From Jiella pelagia (GTDB lineage Bacteria > Pseudomonadota > Alphaproteobacteria > Rhizobiales > Rhizobiaceae), in NCBI RefSeq assembly GCF_026898155.1, contig NZ_CP114029.1, positions 2,646,001 to 2,710,000 on the forward strand: 64,000 bases of DNA, written 5' to 3'. Of the stretch, positions 36,841 to 47,166 are shown in pieces. Both the position numbers and the translations under genes were made by a program. The notes beneath the pieces are model-generated. The model was not told where the DNA came from, ran no database searches, and worked only from the letters and a program-made list of their open reading frames with translations. Position 1 is the stretch's first letter, and every line of letters starts with the position of its first letter.

Positions 36841-37983
36841 ATGACAGACGCCGCGTTTCTCACCGTTTCGGAGGTCACCGTCGGATATGGCGGGACCACC
36901 GTGCTCGACCGCCTGTCGCTGAGCGTCGAGCGGGGGGAATTCGTCGCGCTCCTGGGTTCTTCGGGCTGTGGCAAGACCACGCTTCTGCGCACCATCGCCG
37001 GGTTCAACAAGCCGCAGTCCGGCTCGCTCGCCCTTGCCGGACGGGACATCACCCGCGCCGCGCCGGATCGACGCGGCATGGCGATGGTGTTCCAGTCCTA
37101 TGCGCTCTGGCCCCACATGACCGTCGCCCAGAACATCGGTTACGGCCTGAAGCTGCGCAGGGCGCCTCGCTCGCAAATCGCCGGAAGGGTCGACGAGATT
37201 GCCGCGATGCTCGGCCTTTCCGGCCTTGAGGCGCGCAAGCCGAGCCAGCTTTCCGGCGGCCAGCGCCAGCGTGTCGCTCTCGGCCGGGCGCTTGCCGTCG
37301 AGCCGGATATCCTGCTCCTTGACGAGCCCCTGTCCAATCTCGATGCCCGCGTCCGCCTCGGCGTGCGCCATGAGATCCGCGCCTTGCAGAAGCGCCTCGG
37401 CATCACTGCCATTCACGTCACCCACGACCGCGAGGAGGCGATGGTGATGGCCGACCGCATCGTCATCCTCGACCGCGGCCGGATCGCCCAGGAAGGGTCA
37501 CCGGAAGAGGTCTACAACCGCCCCGGCTCGCCATTCGTCGCCGCCTTCATGGGCGCCGAGAACGTCATCGCGCTGGAAGGCACCGTCGAGGGCGACAGCG
37601 TCGAAATCGCCTCCGGTCCGTACAACCCGCCGGCGAGGCTCGCCCTTGCGGGGCGCGCCCTGTCCTCGGGGCGGTTTCAGGCGCGCTTCAGGACGGAGGC
37701 GGCCGAGATCCTGCTCGCGACACGGTTGAGCGCCTCAAGCGACCCGGTAGCCGAAGAGGGCGACGAAGGCGTGCTCCACCTCCGGGGAACGGTGCGCCAG
37801 ACGAGCTATCCCGGTGGCGTCTGGCGCCATGTGGTGGCGATCGGCGCGGCGGAGGTTTCCGTCGATGCGGACCTGGCGGTCGAGCCCGGCACCGACGTCG
37901 TCCTGCGCGTCCCGCCGGCCGCCCTCTTCCTCTTCGAGGCGCCGCAGGACGGCGCCGAACCGATTTCCCGCGCCGCCGCCTGA
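36841..37983 (+). CDS. ABC importer ATPase (PotA/FbpC type)
   Basis: A 380-residue import ATPase. Walker A is GSSGCGKTTLLR, signature QLSGGQRQRVALGRA, Walker B DILLLDEPLSNLD, and the H-loop ITAIHVTHDREEA is normal. A TOBE-type domain (ARLALAGRALSSG... VLRVPPAALFLF) fills the C-terminus. GAGG lies eight bases before ATG 36841. It is the first gene of an operon with a binding protein, two permeases, a LacI regulator and a phosphodiesterase. Confidence 0.93.
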   Translation: MTDAAFLTVSEVTVGYGGTTVLDRLSLSVERGEFVALLGSSGCGKTTLLRTIAGFNKPQSGSLALAGRDITRAAPDRRGMAMVFQSYALWPHMTVAQNIGYGLKLRRAPRSQIAGRVDEIAAMLGLSGLEARKPSQLSGGQRQRVALGRALAVEPDILLLDEPLSNLDARVRLGVRHEIRALQKRLGITAIHVTHDREEAMVMADRIVILDRGRIAQEGSPEEVYNRPGSPFVAAFMGAENVIALEGTVEGDSVEIASGPYNPPARLALAGRALSSGRFQARFRTEAAEILLATRLSASSDPVAEEGDEGVLHLRGTVRQTSYPGGVWRHVVAIGAAEVSVDADLAVEPGTDVVLRVPPAALFLFEAPQDGAEPISRAAA

Positions 37984-38041
37984 GATGCAGCGATGCGGGG
38001 ATGACAGCCCGGAATGAAACTCAAACAGTTGGAGGAAATTC

Positions 38042-39174
38042 ATGAAGACGTTTCTCAGTGCAGCGGTCATCCTTGCCGCGGCGGTGCCGCCCGTCTCGGC
38101 GGCGGAACTCACGGTGATCACTGCCGGCGACCAGAACATGGTCGACTATGTCAACGAGTATCTCGCGCCGATCTTCGAGAAGGAGAATCCGGGCGATACG
38201 GTGCGCGCCGTCGGTACCGGCCCCGGTGACGCCGGGTCGCAGAAGATCCTGGAGCGTTTCGAGGCCCAGGCCGGCGCCGAGGAATCCGACACCGACGTCG
38301 CGGTGGTGCATGAGAAGTTCGTCGGCCCGATGGTCGAGAAGGGCTTCCTCAAGCAGTATCGCGGCGACATCTCGACCGGCGAGCCTCGTCACCAGCGACA
38401 AGGCGAAGATGGCGCTTGGCACCGATGTCGACGGCTACGTCATGCCGATGTTCGCCAGCCAGACCGCGATCGCCTACAATCCGGCGCTGGTCGAAAACCC
38501 GCCCAAGAGCTACGCCGAGATCGCCGACTGGGCGAAGGCCCATCCCCAGCAATTCGGCTACAACGGCATCAAGGGCGGCGCGTCGGGCGTCTCCTTCGTC
38601 ATGGGCTGGATCTACGCCTTCGGCGACGGCGACGCGAAGATGCTGATGAACGGCCCCTTCGAGGAAGGCCAGACCAAGAAGTGGGACGCGGCCCTCGCCA
38701 GCCTGAAGGACTTCAACACCACCGCGACGCTTACCCCGGGCAATGCCGGAACCCTCGACATGCTCGGCCGCGGCGAGATCGCCATGGGTCCGGTCTGGGT
38801 CGACATGTTCTATTCCTGGCAGGCCGACGGCAAGCTGCCGCCGGAAATGAAGCTTCTCCTGCCGGCCCCCGGCATGCCCGGCCAGCCGATGCACTACGTC
38901 ATCCCGGAAAAGGCACCGCACGCCGAGCTGGCCGAGAAGTTCGTCGAACTCGCGACCTCGCCCAAGGTCCAGGCCGAAGGCATCGTCAAGCGCTTCAACT
39001 GGTATCCGGGCATCGATGCCAAGCATGTCCAGGCCGAGCCTCGACCAGGCGTCCTGGGACAAATTGTTCAAGGACGTGACGCCGGAAGACCTCGCCCAAT
39101 ACGCCAAGCCCTTCCCGATCGCGCCCTACAACAACGAGATCCTGGAAGCCTACGAGCGCCAGGTCGCCAACTGA
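38042..39174 (+). CDS. ABC importer binding protein (frame broken at 38381 and 39036)
   Basis: A 376-residue exported binding protein after reading two GAGCCTC sites as GAGCTC, which restores DISTGELVTSDKAKMALG and HVQAELDQASWDKLF. The signal peptide is MKTFLSAAVILAAAVPPVSA. Features of extracellular binding protein family 1/6 include TDVDGYVMPMFASQTAIAYN and GRGEIAMGPVWVDMFYSW. Without both corrections the protein would be only partly in frame. Substrate unknown. Confidence 0.9.
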
Positions 39175-39240
39175 GCCGCGACTTCGACCAACGCGTCGTT
39201 CGGCCCGTCCGGCCGGGCGACGCCCTCGGGAACAGAACCC

Positions 39241-40066
39241 ATGCGTGAGCGACTGACCGGTCTCCTGCTGGCACTGCCGGCCATCGCGACCATCGCGCTG
39301 CTCTATCTGATGCCGCTGGTCGCCTCGATGACCGGCGCCTTCGAGACGGAAGCCGGCTTCGGTGTCGGCAACTTCGTCAAGTCCTATGAGCCTCTACACC
39401 ACCGACATCCTCTACACGCTGATGATCGTCTCCTTGTCGACGCTGATCATCGCCGGCCTGTCCATCGCGATTGCCGGCTATCTGACCCTGGGCGAAAATC
39501 CGAAAGCCGTGGCGATCCTGCGCTGGCTCTATCGCTGGCCGCTGTTCATTCCCTTCATCGTCGTCGGCCAGGTGTTGCGCACCTTCCTCGCCAAGAACGG
39601 CCTGATGAACAATCTCCTCGTCGCCGGCGGCATCCTGACGCCGTTGCAGACGGTGTCGTTCCTCGACTGGCGCGGCATCGTCATCGCCTTCGTCTGGAAA
39701 CAGACGCCCTTTGTCACGCTGCTCGTCGCCGGCGCCATGGCCTCGATCGATCGCGGCACCATCGAGGCCGCTCGCAATCTCGGCGCATCGCGGTTGCGCA
39801 TCCTCATCGAGATCGTCGTCCCACAGGTTCGCACGACACTTTTCGTCGGCATGGTGCTCTCCTTCGTCACCATGATGTCGGTCCTGTCCGTGCCGCTGAT
39901 GATCAGCGCCCAGTCGCCGACCATGATCACCGCCGACATTGCCTTCCGCATCAATGCCTATGGCGACTACGGCGTTGCCAATGCGCTCGGCATGATCTCC
40001 CTCGTCATGACCATGGCAGTGGCGATCCTCTATCTGCGCCTCAACCTGAAGGAAAAGGCGAAATGA
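39241..40066 (+). CDS. ABC importer permease 1 (frame broken at 39388)
   Basis: A 274-residue inner membrane permease after reading GAGCCTC 39388-39394 as GAGCTC (KSYELYTTDILYTLMI). The N-terminal helix is LLLALPAIATIALLYLMPL; the EAA loop reads TIEAARNLGASRLRILIEI. It overlaps permease 2 by 4 bases. Confidence 0.9.
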
Positions 40067-40926
40067 GCGCGCTGGCGAACCAGGGCGAGAGCGTCCGTCC
40101 GACCCTTGCCGGCCGAGCGCTCGGCTTCGACCTCTGGTGGCTGCCGCGTGCGCTCGTTCTCGGCCTGGTCGCCTTCGCGATCTTCGGCCCGCTCGCCAAT
40201 CTCCTCATCTGGACGGTCGCCGAGCGTTGGTACTTTCCCCACACGCTGCCGCTGGAATACGGCCTCAGCTATTGGGCGAAGGTCTTTTCGCCGCGCGGCG
40301 TCGCCTGGGAATCGCTCGGCACCAGCATCGGGATTGCGCTTCTGACCGTCCTCTTCGCTCTGGCACTGGCAATCCCCGCCGGCTATGCGCTGGGGCGGCT
40401 GAAGCTGCCGGCGCGCAGCCTGATTCTGCTGGTCTTCCTGATCCCGCAGGCGTTTCCGAACCTGCCGGTCTACGTCAACATCGCCCGCTTCTTCTACGAT
40501 GTCGGGTTGAACGGCACGATTACTGGCGTCGTTCTCGTCCACGTCACCCACGGGCTGGTCTTCGCCGTCTGGATCGCGACGGCCGCCTTCGCCGCCGTCG
40601 ATGCGGAGCTGGAGGAAGCCGCCCGATCGATGGGGGCAGGGGCGTTTCGGGCATTCCGCGACGTGACGCTGCCGCTGGCGATGCCCGGACTGATGGCGAG
40701 CGGCATCTTCGTGTTTCTGGAATCCCTCGACGAGTTCACCGGCAGCTTCTTCGTCGGCGCGCCGGACGTCACCACCCTGCCGCTGCTGCTCTATACGGCG
40801 GGTGCCGGCGGCAACTATCAGGTCGCCTCGATCACGGCGCTGCTGCTGCTGGTTCCCTCGATCGCTTTCATGCTGGTGGTGGAGCGCTTCCTGCGCGCCG
40901 ACGTTCTGGCGCGGATCGGGCATTGA
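40063..40926 (+). CDS. ABC importer permease 2
   Basis: A 287-residue inner membrane permease. The EAA loop is ELEEAARSMGAGAFRAFRDV. Helices such as LVLGLVAFAIFGPLANLLIW and LILLVFLIPQAFPNLPVYV are clear. ATG 40063 overlaps the stop of permease 1 (ATGA). Confidence 0.93.
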   Translation: MSALANQGESVRPTLAGRALGFDLWWLPRALVLGLVAFAIFGPLANLLIWTVAERWYFPHTLPLEYGLSYWAKVFSPRGVAWESLGTSIGIALLTVLFALALAIPAGYALGRLKLPARSLILLVFLIPQAFPNLPVYVNIARFFYDVGLNGTITGVVLVHVTHGLVFAVWIATAAFAAVDAELEEAARSMGAGAFRAFRDVTLPLAMPGLMASGIFVFLESLDEFTGSFFVGAPDVTTLPLLLYTAGAGGNYQVASITALLLLVPSIAFMLVVERFLRADVLARIGH

Positions 40927-40974
40927 TGCGGTGATGCGTTTGCCAGCCCGGCCTCCGCGAGATAGGCCGCAGCC

Positions 40975-41994
40975 ATGACCGACGAGCCGAGACAGCCACC
41001 GTCGGGGCCGAATTTCGTCAGCGCCCAGCAGGTCGCCGAACGTGCGGGCGTGTCGCGGTCGGCGGTCTCCCGCGCCTTCACGCCTGGCGCCAGCATCGGC
41101 CGCGAGACCCGCGAGAAGGTGATGAAGGCGGCCCTCGACCTCGGCTATCAGGTCAACGACCTGGCGCGTGGCCTGATCGCCCGGCAGAGCCGTCTCGTCG
41201 GCATCATCGCGACGCGGCCGGAAGTGGGCTTTCGCGCGCTTCTCGTCGCGGCCCTCTCCAAGGCGCTGATCGCGAGAGGCAACCTGCCGGTGCTGCTCAA
41301 CACCGGCGATACCGAGCGGGAGATGCAGGCGACGCAGAACATGCTGCTCGGCTATCGCGCCGAGGCCACCATCGTCCTGTCCGGCTCGCCCCCCGAAACC
41401 ATGCTGGAGGGGGCGCGGCGTACCGGCCAGCCGCTGGTGCTGATCGGCCGGTCGGATCCCGGCACCGACAGCGTCCTCGCCGACAATGAGGGGGCTGCGA
41501 GGCAGGCCGCCGAGAGGCTCGTCGCTCGCGGTGGCCGGCGGCTCGCCCTTGTCGGGGCAAGCATCGGGACGCAGACGATCGTCGAACGCGAACGAGCCTT
41601 CGTCGAAGCCATCCGGAACCTCGGGGCCGAGGCCCAGGTCGTGCGAGGCGCCGACGCCGACTATGCCGGCGGCGAGACGGCGGCGCGCCGGCTCTTCGAC
41701 CGTGGTGCTCCGCCAGACGCGGTCTTCTGCGTCAACGATCTTCTGGCGATGGGGCTGATCGATCATGCCCGGCAAAGCGCAGGTCGGCGCATCCCCGAAG
41801 ACATGGCGGTCATAGGCTTCGACGATCTGCCCGACGCCGCGCGCAGTACCTATCTCCTGACGACGTTTTTCCAGGATCCGGTCGCGGTCGCGGCCAAGGC
41901 AATCGCGTTGCTCGACAGGCGACAGTCCAATCCGGCCGCAGCGCCCGTCCTCGAGCGCGTCCCGGTGGCCTTCGTGCCGCGAGAAAGCGGCTGA
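40975..41994 (+). CDS. LacI-family transcriptional regulator
   Basis: A 339-residue LacI/GalR repressor. The N-terminal helix-turn-helix reads SAQQVAERAGVSRSAVSRAF, followed by the hinge (GYQVNDLARGL) and a periplasmic-binding-like effector domain (RLVGIIATRPEVGF; DAVFCVNDLLAMG; VIGFDDLPDA). Its likely operator is the palindrome at 36813-36828. Being inside the operon it would control its own synthesis. Confidence 0.92.
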   Translation: MTDEPRQPPSGPNFVSAQQVAERAGVSRSAVSRAFTPGASIGRETREKVMKAALDLGYQVNDLARGLIARQSRLVGIIATRPEVGFRALLVAALSKALIARGNLPVLLNTGDTEREMQATQNMLLGYRAEATIVLSGSPPETMLEGARRTGQPLVLIGRSDPGTDSVLADNEGAARQAAERLVARGGRRLALVGASIGTQTIVERERAFVEAIRNLGAEAQVVRGADADYAGGETAARRLFDRGAPPDAVFCVNDLLAMGLIDHARQSAGRRIPEDMAVIGFDDLPDAARSTYLLTTFFQDPVAVAAKAIALLDRRQSNPAAAPVLERVPVAFVPRESG

Positions 41995-42020
41995 TATCGA
42001 CGCGACGAAGGGATGCATCC

Positions 42021-42830
42021 ATGAAGCTCATCCAGATCACCGACCTTCATCTGGTCACGCCGGGCGAGACGCTGTTCGGCCTCGATCCCCTGGTGCGCCT
42101 GACCGCGTGCCTCAAGGACGTCGAGGATCATCACGGCGATGCCGATGCGATCGTCGTTACCGGTGACCTCACCCATGACGGCGAGATCGCCGCCTATGAG
42201 GCGCTGGCGAAGGCGATATCGGGGCTGACGCCGCCGGTCCACCTGATGCTCGGCAATCACGACCGGCGAGAGGCCTTTCGCGCCGCCTTCGGCGACGCCC
42301 ATTTCGATGCTGGCTTCGTCCAGAAGAGCGTCGACCTCGATGGCAGCCGGCTGATCCTGCTCGACACGCTCAAGGAAGGCGCCGTCGAGGGCGAACTCTG
42401 CCCCGCGCGGCTCGGCTGGCTGGAAAGGCAACTCGCCGGGGCAGGCGAGAACGGCGCCCTGGTCTTCGCCCATCACCCGCCCTTCCGCCTGCACATGCCG
42501 GCGCTCGACCGGGTGCGGCTCGGCGAGGCGGAGGAATTCGCCCGGATTGCGAACCAAGCCGGCAATGTCCGCCATATCCTTGCCGGGCACGTCCACCGGC
42601 CGGTCAGCGGCAGCTGGCGGGGCATCCCCTTCAATGCCCTGCGCAGCACCAACCAGCAGACGGCGCTCGTCTTCGAGGATCGCTTCGTCAACAGCCACGA
42701 GCCGCCGGCCTATGCCGTGATCTTCGTCGACGTCGACGGCGTCGTGGTGCATTTTCACGACTTCCTCGACGAGACGGCCGGACCGAAATCAGGCAGCCAG
42801 ACGTCGGTCGACCAGTCGGATTCCGCTTAG
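42021..42830 (+). CDS. Calcineurin-type phosphodiesterase (CpdA/GpdQ class)
   Basis: A 269-residue metallophosphoesterase. Two-metal motifs are all present: QITDLHLV, VVTGDLTHDG, MLGNHDRREAF, VFAHHPPF and ILAGHVHRP. No signal peptide, so cytoplasmic. It follows the importer and LacI genes by 26 bases. In this setting a phosphodiester (for example a glycerophosphodiester) imported by the ABC system is a reasonable substrate; cyclic AMP hydrolysis is the alternative. Confidence 0.9.
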   Translation: MKLIQITDLHLVTPGETLFGLDPLVRLTACLKDVEDHHGDADAIVVTGDLTHDGEIAAYEALAKAISGLTPPVHLMLGNHDRREAFRAAFGDAHFDAGFVQKSVDLDGSRLILLDTLKEGAVEGELCPARLGWLERQLAGAGENGALVFAHHPPFRLHMPALDRVRLGEAEEFARIANQAGNVRHILAGHVHRPVSGSWRGIPFNALRSTNQQTALVFEDRFVNSHEPPAYAVIFVDVDGVVVHFHDFLDETAGPKSGSQTSVDQSDSA

Positions 42831-42858
42831 CGGCCCATCAGATCCACGTGGACCTCGC

Positions 42859-44669
42859 TCAAACCTCGTAACCCCATTCGTCCATCAGCGGCTTCAGGAT
42901 CGGCAGCGCCGGCTCCAGCTGCTTCAGATAGTGGCGGTAGCGATAGCGCGACCGGTCATAGAGCTTCTCGGTGACCTGGGCGTAGCTCGCCGTGCGGGCG
43001 TAGCGGACGTTTTCCTCGAAACTCAGCGCCCGGGGATCGAACGGGACGCCGACGAAGTCGAAGACGCCGCGCATCGTCGCCTCCTGGTCGTCGACGACGT
43101 CCTCGTAGCGCACCGCCCTGTAGTTCAGCTCCATCACCCGGCGATAATGGGCGACGAGCGAGTTCGACAGAACGAGATGCTCGGCCGCGGTTTCGAGCTG
43201 TGAGCCGCAGAAGCCGCCATGGGTGAAGAAGTTCGACATCGCAGAGACCATGATATCGAGCGGATGGCGGATCATGTGAACGAGCGGCGAGCGCGGGAAG
43301 ATCAGGCCGATCAGCCCGAGATGCACCTCGTTGAGCGGCATCTTGTCGGTGAAGAAGCGCGCCTCGCCAGCGAGAAGTCCTCTCTGTCGGGCCCTTTGCA
43401 GGTAGAAGTCGCGCAGGCTGTCGAGCCTCGTCGCGCTTGTCGCCCATCCACAGTTCGGCGAGCGCACCGGGGTATTCGTGCGGGCTCGCCAGAAGCCGCG
43501 GCATCGTCGCGACGATCTCGTGGACGACCGGCAGTTCGTCGCCGGCGGTGATCTGCGGGCTCACCGACAGGGACTGTTCGAGAAGCGTCGTTCCCGACCG
43601 GGGGAAGCCGAGGATGAAGAGCGGCTGGGCGACGTCGGCTCGGACGCCGGCCCGCGGCAGGATGTCGACACGCTCCTTGGCGAAGAACTGCTCGAGCTGT
43701 TCGGCGAGGCCCCGCGCCTCATCGCGCAGGTAGGTCTGCGCTCCCATTTCGACGGCGCGTTGCTTGCCGGCGAGGAATGCCCGCCAGGCCTCGTCGTGGC
43801 GCCCGGTCTTGTCCAGCAGGCGGCCGCGCTCCAGGAGCCTCGATCGGCTTGAGCGAGCGCTCCTCCTCGGCTGCCAGGATCGCCAACGCCTCTTCCTCGC
43901 GCCCCTCGCGGCCGAGGATCGCGGCTCTGGTCTGGCGGGTGGCCGGCGTCGGCGTGCTGACCTCCTCGACGCGGTCGAGAAGCTCCTTGGCCTTGTCGAG
44001 ATTGCGGTCGGCCTCCTCGAGCTGGGCCCAGCCGAGCAGGGACTGGCGGTTCATCGGCTCGGCTGCGACGACTTCCCGATAGAGGTCGCGGGCCTCCTGC
44101 ATGCGGCCCTGGTTCTTCAGGTTCAGCGCCAGATTGGACAAGACCATCGGGATGCGCTTGCCGGAAAGTTCGAGCGCTCTGCGATGGTGGTATTCACCGG
44201 CCGCCGCCTTGCCGGTCTGGGTCAGGGCGACGCCCATCAGATTGTGCGACTGGGGATTCATCGGGGCGAGCCGAAGGGCCTGGCGCGCATGCGCCTCGGC
44301 CTTCAGATGCTGGTGGCGCCCAAGCTCCAGCAGCGCCAGCTTGCTGACGGCCCAATAGTCCGCCGGCTCCTCGCCGACGATCCTTTCAAGTAGCACGGCC
44401 GCAGCGTTCTGCCGTTTCTGGTCGAGCCGGACCGCGGCGAGCGTGCGCAGCGCCGGAACGTGCAGCGGCGCGTTCTCCAGGACGGCGATCACCAGTTGCT
44501 CCGCCCGCTGCAGATCGCCGGACCGTAGCGCCGAGGCGGCGGTTTCGACATCGCCATGAAGGGACGCCGGCACCTCGGCTGCTGCTGCTGCAGCCCTGTC
44601 CATGTTGCAGCAGCTTTTCGGCGAGAGCCCGCTGTTGCACGCGCAAAGGGAGGGATTCGTCTGGTTCAT
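42859..44669 (-). CDS. TPR-repeat sulfotransferase (frame broken at 43423 and 43835)
   Basis: A 602-residue protein after two GAGCTC corrections, which restore KPIELLERGRLLDKTG and DKRDELDSLRDFYLQ. It begins with a Cys-rich SEC-C-like motif (CACNSGLSPKSCC), followed by about six TPR repeats (residues 40-310), then a sulfotransferase domain with the PAPS phosphosulfate loop FILGFPRSGTTLLEQSL and the 3'-phosphate motif PLVHMIRHPLDIMVS. Bacterial TPR-sulfotransferases of this type are poorly characterised; the acceptor is unknown. Confidence 0.87.
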
Positions 44670-45098
44670 TGCCGATGGTTACCCGAGTGATACGTCGTTC
44701 TGGTCTCGATCCCACGTTTGATAGGTGCTGCTGATCGAATCAACATGTAATTTCGTTCTGCCGGAGCGGCTGATAGGAATTGCAACGAAGGATAGCAGGC
44801 AAGGGAGGCGCGGCGGAAGGGTCTCTGACAGTGGCGTCATCTCCATCGGGGGCGCTGCCGGACAGGTTGCCGCTCCTCGCGGGGAAGCTGCAAGAGGGTT
44901 TCATCTTCCTTGGCCAAACGCGCCGGCTTCGTCACTGTGATCGCGGCGCGATGGACGTGCCACGCCCCGCCCAGCCGCGCGGCGTGCCCGGCCTTGACAT
45001 CGCCGGGCACCCATGTGCTTTTCCGCCGCAAATCCAAGATTTCCGCCCGCTCGCCGGACCGCGAAGTGGCGCGCATCACAGCCGCGACGAGACAAGCC
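44670..45098. promoter_or_regulatory. Divergent spacer before aspS
   Basis: No gene is supported in these 429 bases. It carries the promoters of aspS and of the divergent TPR-sulfotransferase gene. No T-box-like or tRNA-like structure is apparent. Confidence 0.4.
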
Positions 45099-46889
45099 AT
45101 GCATCGCTACCGCACCCACAGCTGCGCCGCCCTCAAGAAGGAAGATGTCGGTCAAACCGTGCGTCTTTCCGGCTGGGCCCATCGCATCCGCGACCACGGC
45201 GGCTTGCTGTTCATCGACCTGCGCGATCATTATGGCCTCACCCAGGTGGTGGTCGATCCCGATTCGCCGGCCTTCAAGGCTGCCGAGATGGTGCGCGGCG
45301 AATGGGTGATCCGTGTCGACGGCGAAGTGAAGGCGCGCTCCGCAGAGACTGTGAATTCGAAGCTTCCGACCGGCGCGATCGAGGTCTTCGCCCGGGAGAT
45401 CGAAGTGCTCTCGCCGGCCAAGGAACTGCCGCTGCCGGTGTTCGGCGAGCCGGAATACCCCGAAGATATCCGGCTGAAGTACCGGTTCCTGGATCTGCGC
45501 CGCGAGACGCTGCACAAGAACATCATGCGGCGGACCCAGATCATCGCCAAGATCCGCTCGTTGATGCAGGAAGCGGCCTTCACCGAATTCCAGACGCCGA
45601 TCCTGACCGCATCGAGCCCCGAGGGCGCGCGCGACTTCCTCGTCCCGTCGCGGCTTCATAACGGCATGTTCTACGCGCTGCCCCAGGCGCCGCAGCAGTA
45701 CAAGCAGCTCCTGATGATGTCGGGCTTCGACCGCTATTTCCAGATCGCGCCGTGTTTCCGCGACGAGGATCCGCGCGCCGATCGCTTCTATGGCGAGTTC
45801 TATCAGCTCGACGTCGAGATGAGCTTCGTCGAGCAGGAAGACATCTTCCAGACCATGGAGCCGGTGATCCGCGAGGTCTTTTCGACCTTCGCCGACGGCA
45901 AGCGCGTGTCTGAGACGTTCCGGCGCATCCCTTACGCCGAATCGATGAAGAAGTACGGCTCCGACAAGCCGGACCTTCGCAACCCGATCGAGATGCAGGC
46001 CGTGACCGAGCACTTCGCCGGCTCGGGCTTCAAGGTCTTCGCGAACATGATCGCGAACGACGACAAGGTTGAGGTCTGGGCGATCCCGGCCAAGACCGGC
46101 GGCAGCCGCGCCTTCTGCGACCGGATGAACTCCTGGGCGCAGGGCGAGGGCCAGCCCGGCCTCGGTTATATCTTCTGGCGCGAAGAGGGCGGTGTCGTCT
46201 CCGGTGCCGGGCCGCTCGCCAAGAATATCGGCGAGGAGCGCACCGAGGCGGTGCGCACCCAGCTCGGCCTTGCAGCCGGCGACGCCTGCTTCTTCGTCGC
46301 CGGACGGCCGGAGAAGTTCGTCCAGTTCGCCGGCGCCGCGCGCACCCGCGTCGGCGAGGAGCTGAACCTCCTCGACCGCGACGCCTACGAACTCGCCTGG
46401 ATCATCGACTTTCCGTTCTACGAATATGACGAGGACAACAAGAAGGTCGATTTCGCCCACAACCCCTTCTCCATGCCGCAGGGTGGGATCGAGGCGCTCG
46501 AGAACCAGGAGCCCCTGTCGATCAAGGCGTTCCAGTACGACATCGTCTGCAACGGCTTCGAGATCGCATCCGGCGGCATCCGCAACCAGCTGCCCGAGAC
46601 GATGGTGAAGGCCTTCGAGATCGCCGGCTATTCGCGCGCCGACGTCGAGGAGCGCTTCGGCGGCCTCTACCGCGCCTTCCAGTACGGCGCCCCGCCCCAT
46701 GGCGGCATGGCAGCGGGCATCGACCGCATCGTCATGCTGCTTTGCGGCGCCAAGAACCTGCGCGAAATCGCGCTCTTCCCGATGAACCAGCAGGCGTTCG
46801 ACCTGCTGATGGGGGCGCCGGCGGAGGCAAGCCCGGCGCAGCTGAGGGAGCTGGGGCTCAGGGTGGCGCCGGTGGAGAAGAAGGGGTAA
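45099..46889 (+). CDS. aspS: Aspartyl-tRNA synthetase
   Basis: A 596-residue class IIb synthetase of the bacterial type. The OB-fold anticodon domain opens with [21 protein letters not shown]. Class II motif 2 is [19 protein letters not shown] and motif 3 is [14 protein letters not shown]; a bacterial GAD insertion lies between. ATG 45099 gives the typical MHRYRTHSC start. The frame is intact over 1.8 kb, in contrast to its broken neighbours, and contains no GAGCTC. Confidence 0.97.
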   Translation: MHRYRTHSCAALKKEDVGQTVRLSGWAHRIRDHGGLLFIDLRDHYGLTQVVVDPDSPAFKAAEMVRGEWVIRVDGEVKARSAETVNSKLPTGAIEVFAREIEVLSPAKELPLPVFGEPEYPEDIRLKYRFLDLRRETLHKNIMRRTQIIAKIRSLMQEAAFTEFQTPILTASSPEGARDFLVPSRLHNGMFYALPQAPQQYKQLLMMSGFDRYFQIAPCFRDEDPRADRFYGEFYQLDVEMSFVEQEDIFQTMEPVIREVFSTFADGKRVSETFRRIPYAESMKKYGSDKPDLRNPIEMQAVTEHFAGSGFKVFANMIANDDKVEVWAIPAKTGGSRAFCDRMNSWAQGEGQPGLGYIFWREEGGVVSGAGPLAKNIGEERTEAVRTQLGLAAGDACFFVAGRPEKFVQFAGAARTRVGEELNLLDRDAYELAWIIDFPFYEYDEDNKKVDFAHNPFSMPQGGIEALENQEPLSIKAFQYDIVCNGFEIASGGIRNQLPETMVKAFEIAGYSRADVEERFGGLYRAFQYGAPPHGGMAAGIDRIVMLLCGAKNLREIALFPMNQQAFDLLMGAPAEASPAQLRELGLRVAPVEKKG

Positions 46890-46906
46890 GGCTCCGCGCC
46901 TTTCCC

Positions 46907-47153
46907 TTATTCGGCGACGAGCCTCGAACCTTTCCCTGGGGTCCGAGCCGTACATCTCCATGAAGTGCCAGGCCGCGAAATGTGACTGCTCGGGGCTGGC
47001 ATCGGAGAAGTCCGCGATGCCGTCGAGATCGGGTGTGACCCGACCCTCTTCGTCGACGATGAGCCGCTCGATCCCGACGATCCTGCGCTCCTGCTGCTGT
47101 AATTCACGAAGACGCTGCAGGCACATGTCGTGGGTGGTGTAATCGTTCGTCAT
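46907..47153 (-). CDS. Probable immunity protein for the colicin-E5-type toxin (frame broken at 46919)
   Basis: An 81-residue acidic protein encoded 13 bases after the toxin gene. It starts MTNDYTTHDMCLQRLRELQQ and contains ERLIVDEEGRVTPDLDGI and HFAAWHFMEMYG. Reading GAGCCTC 46919-46925 as GAGCTC gives an end of RERFELVAE and a stop at 46907; as sequenced, the frame runs on through aspS antisense. Its size, acidity and position fit an ImmE5-like partner. Sequence relation to known immunity proteins is not proven. Confidence 0.65.
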
Positions 47154-47166
47154 GGTCCCGTCGTCC

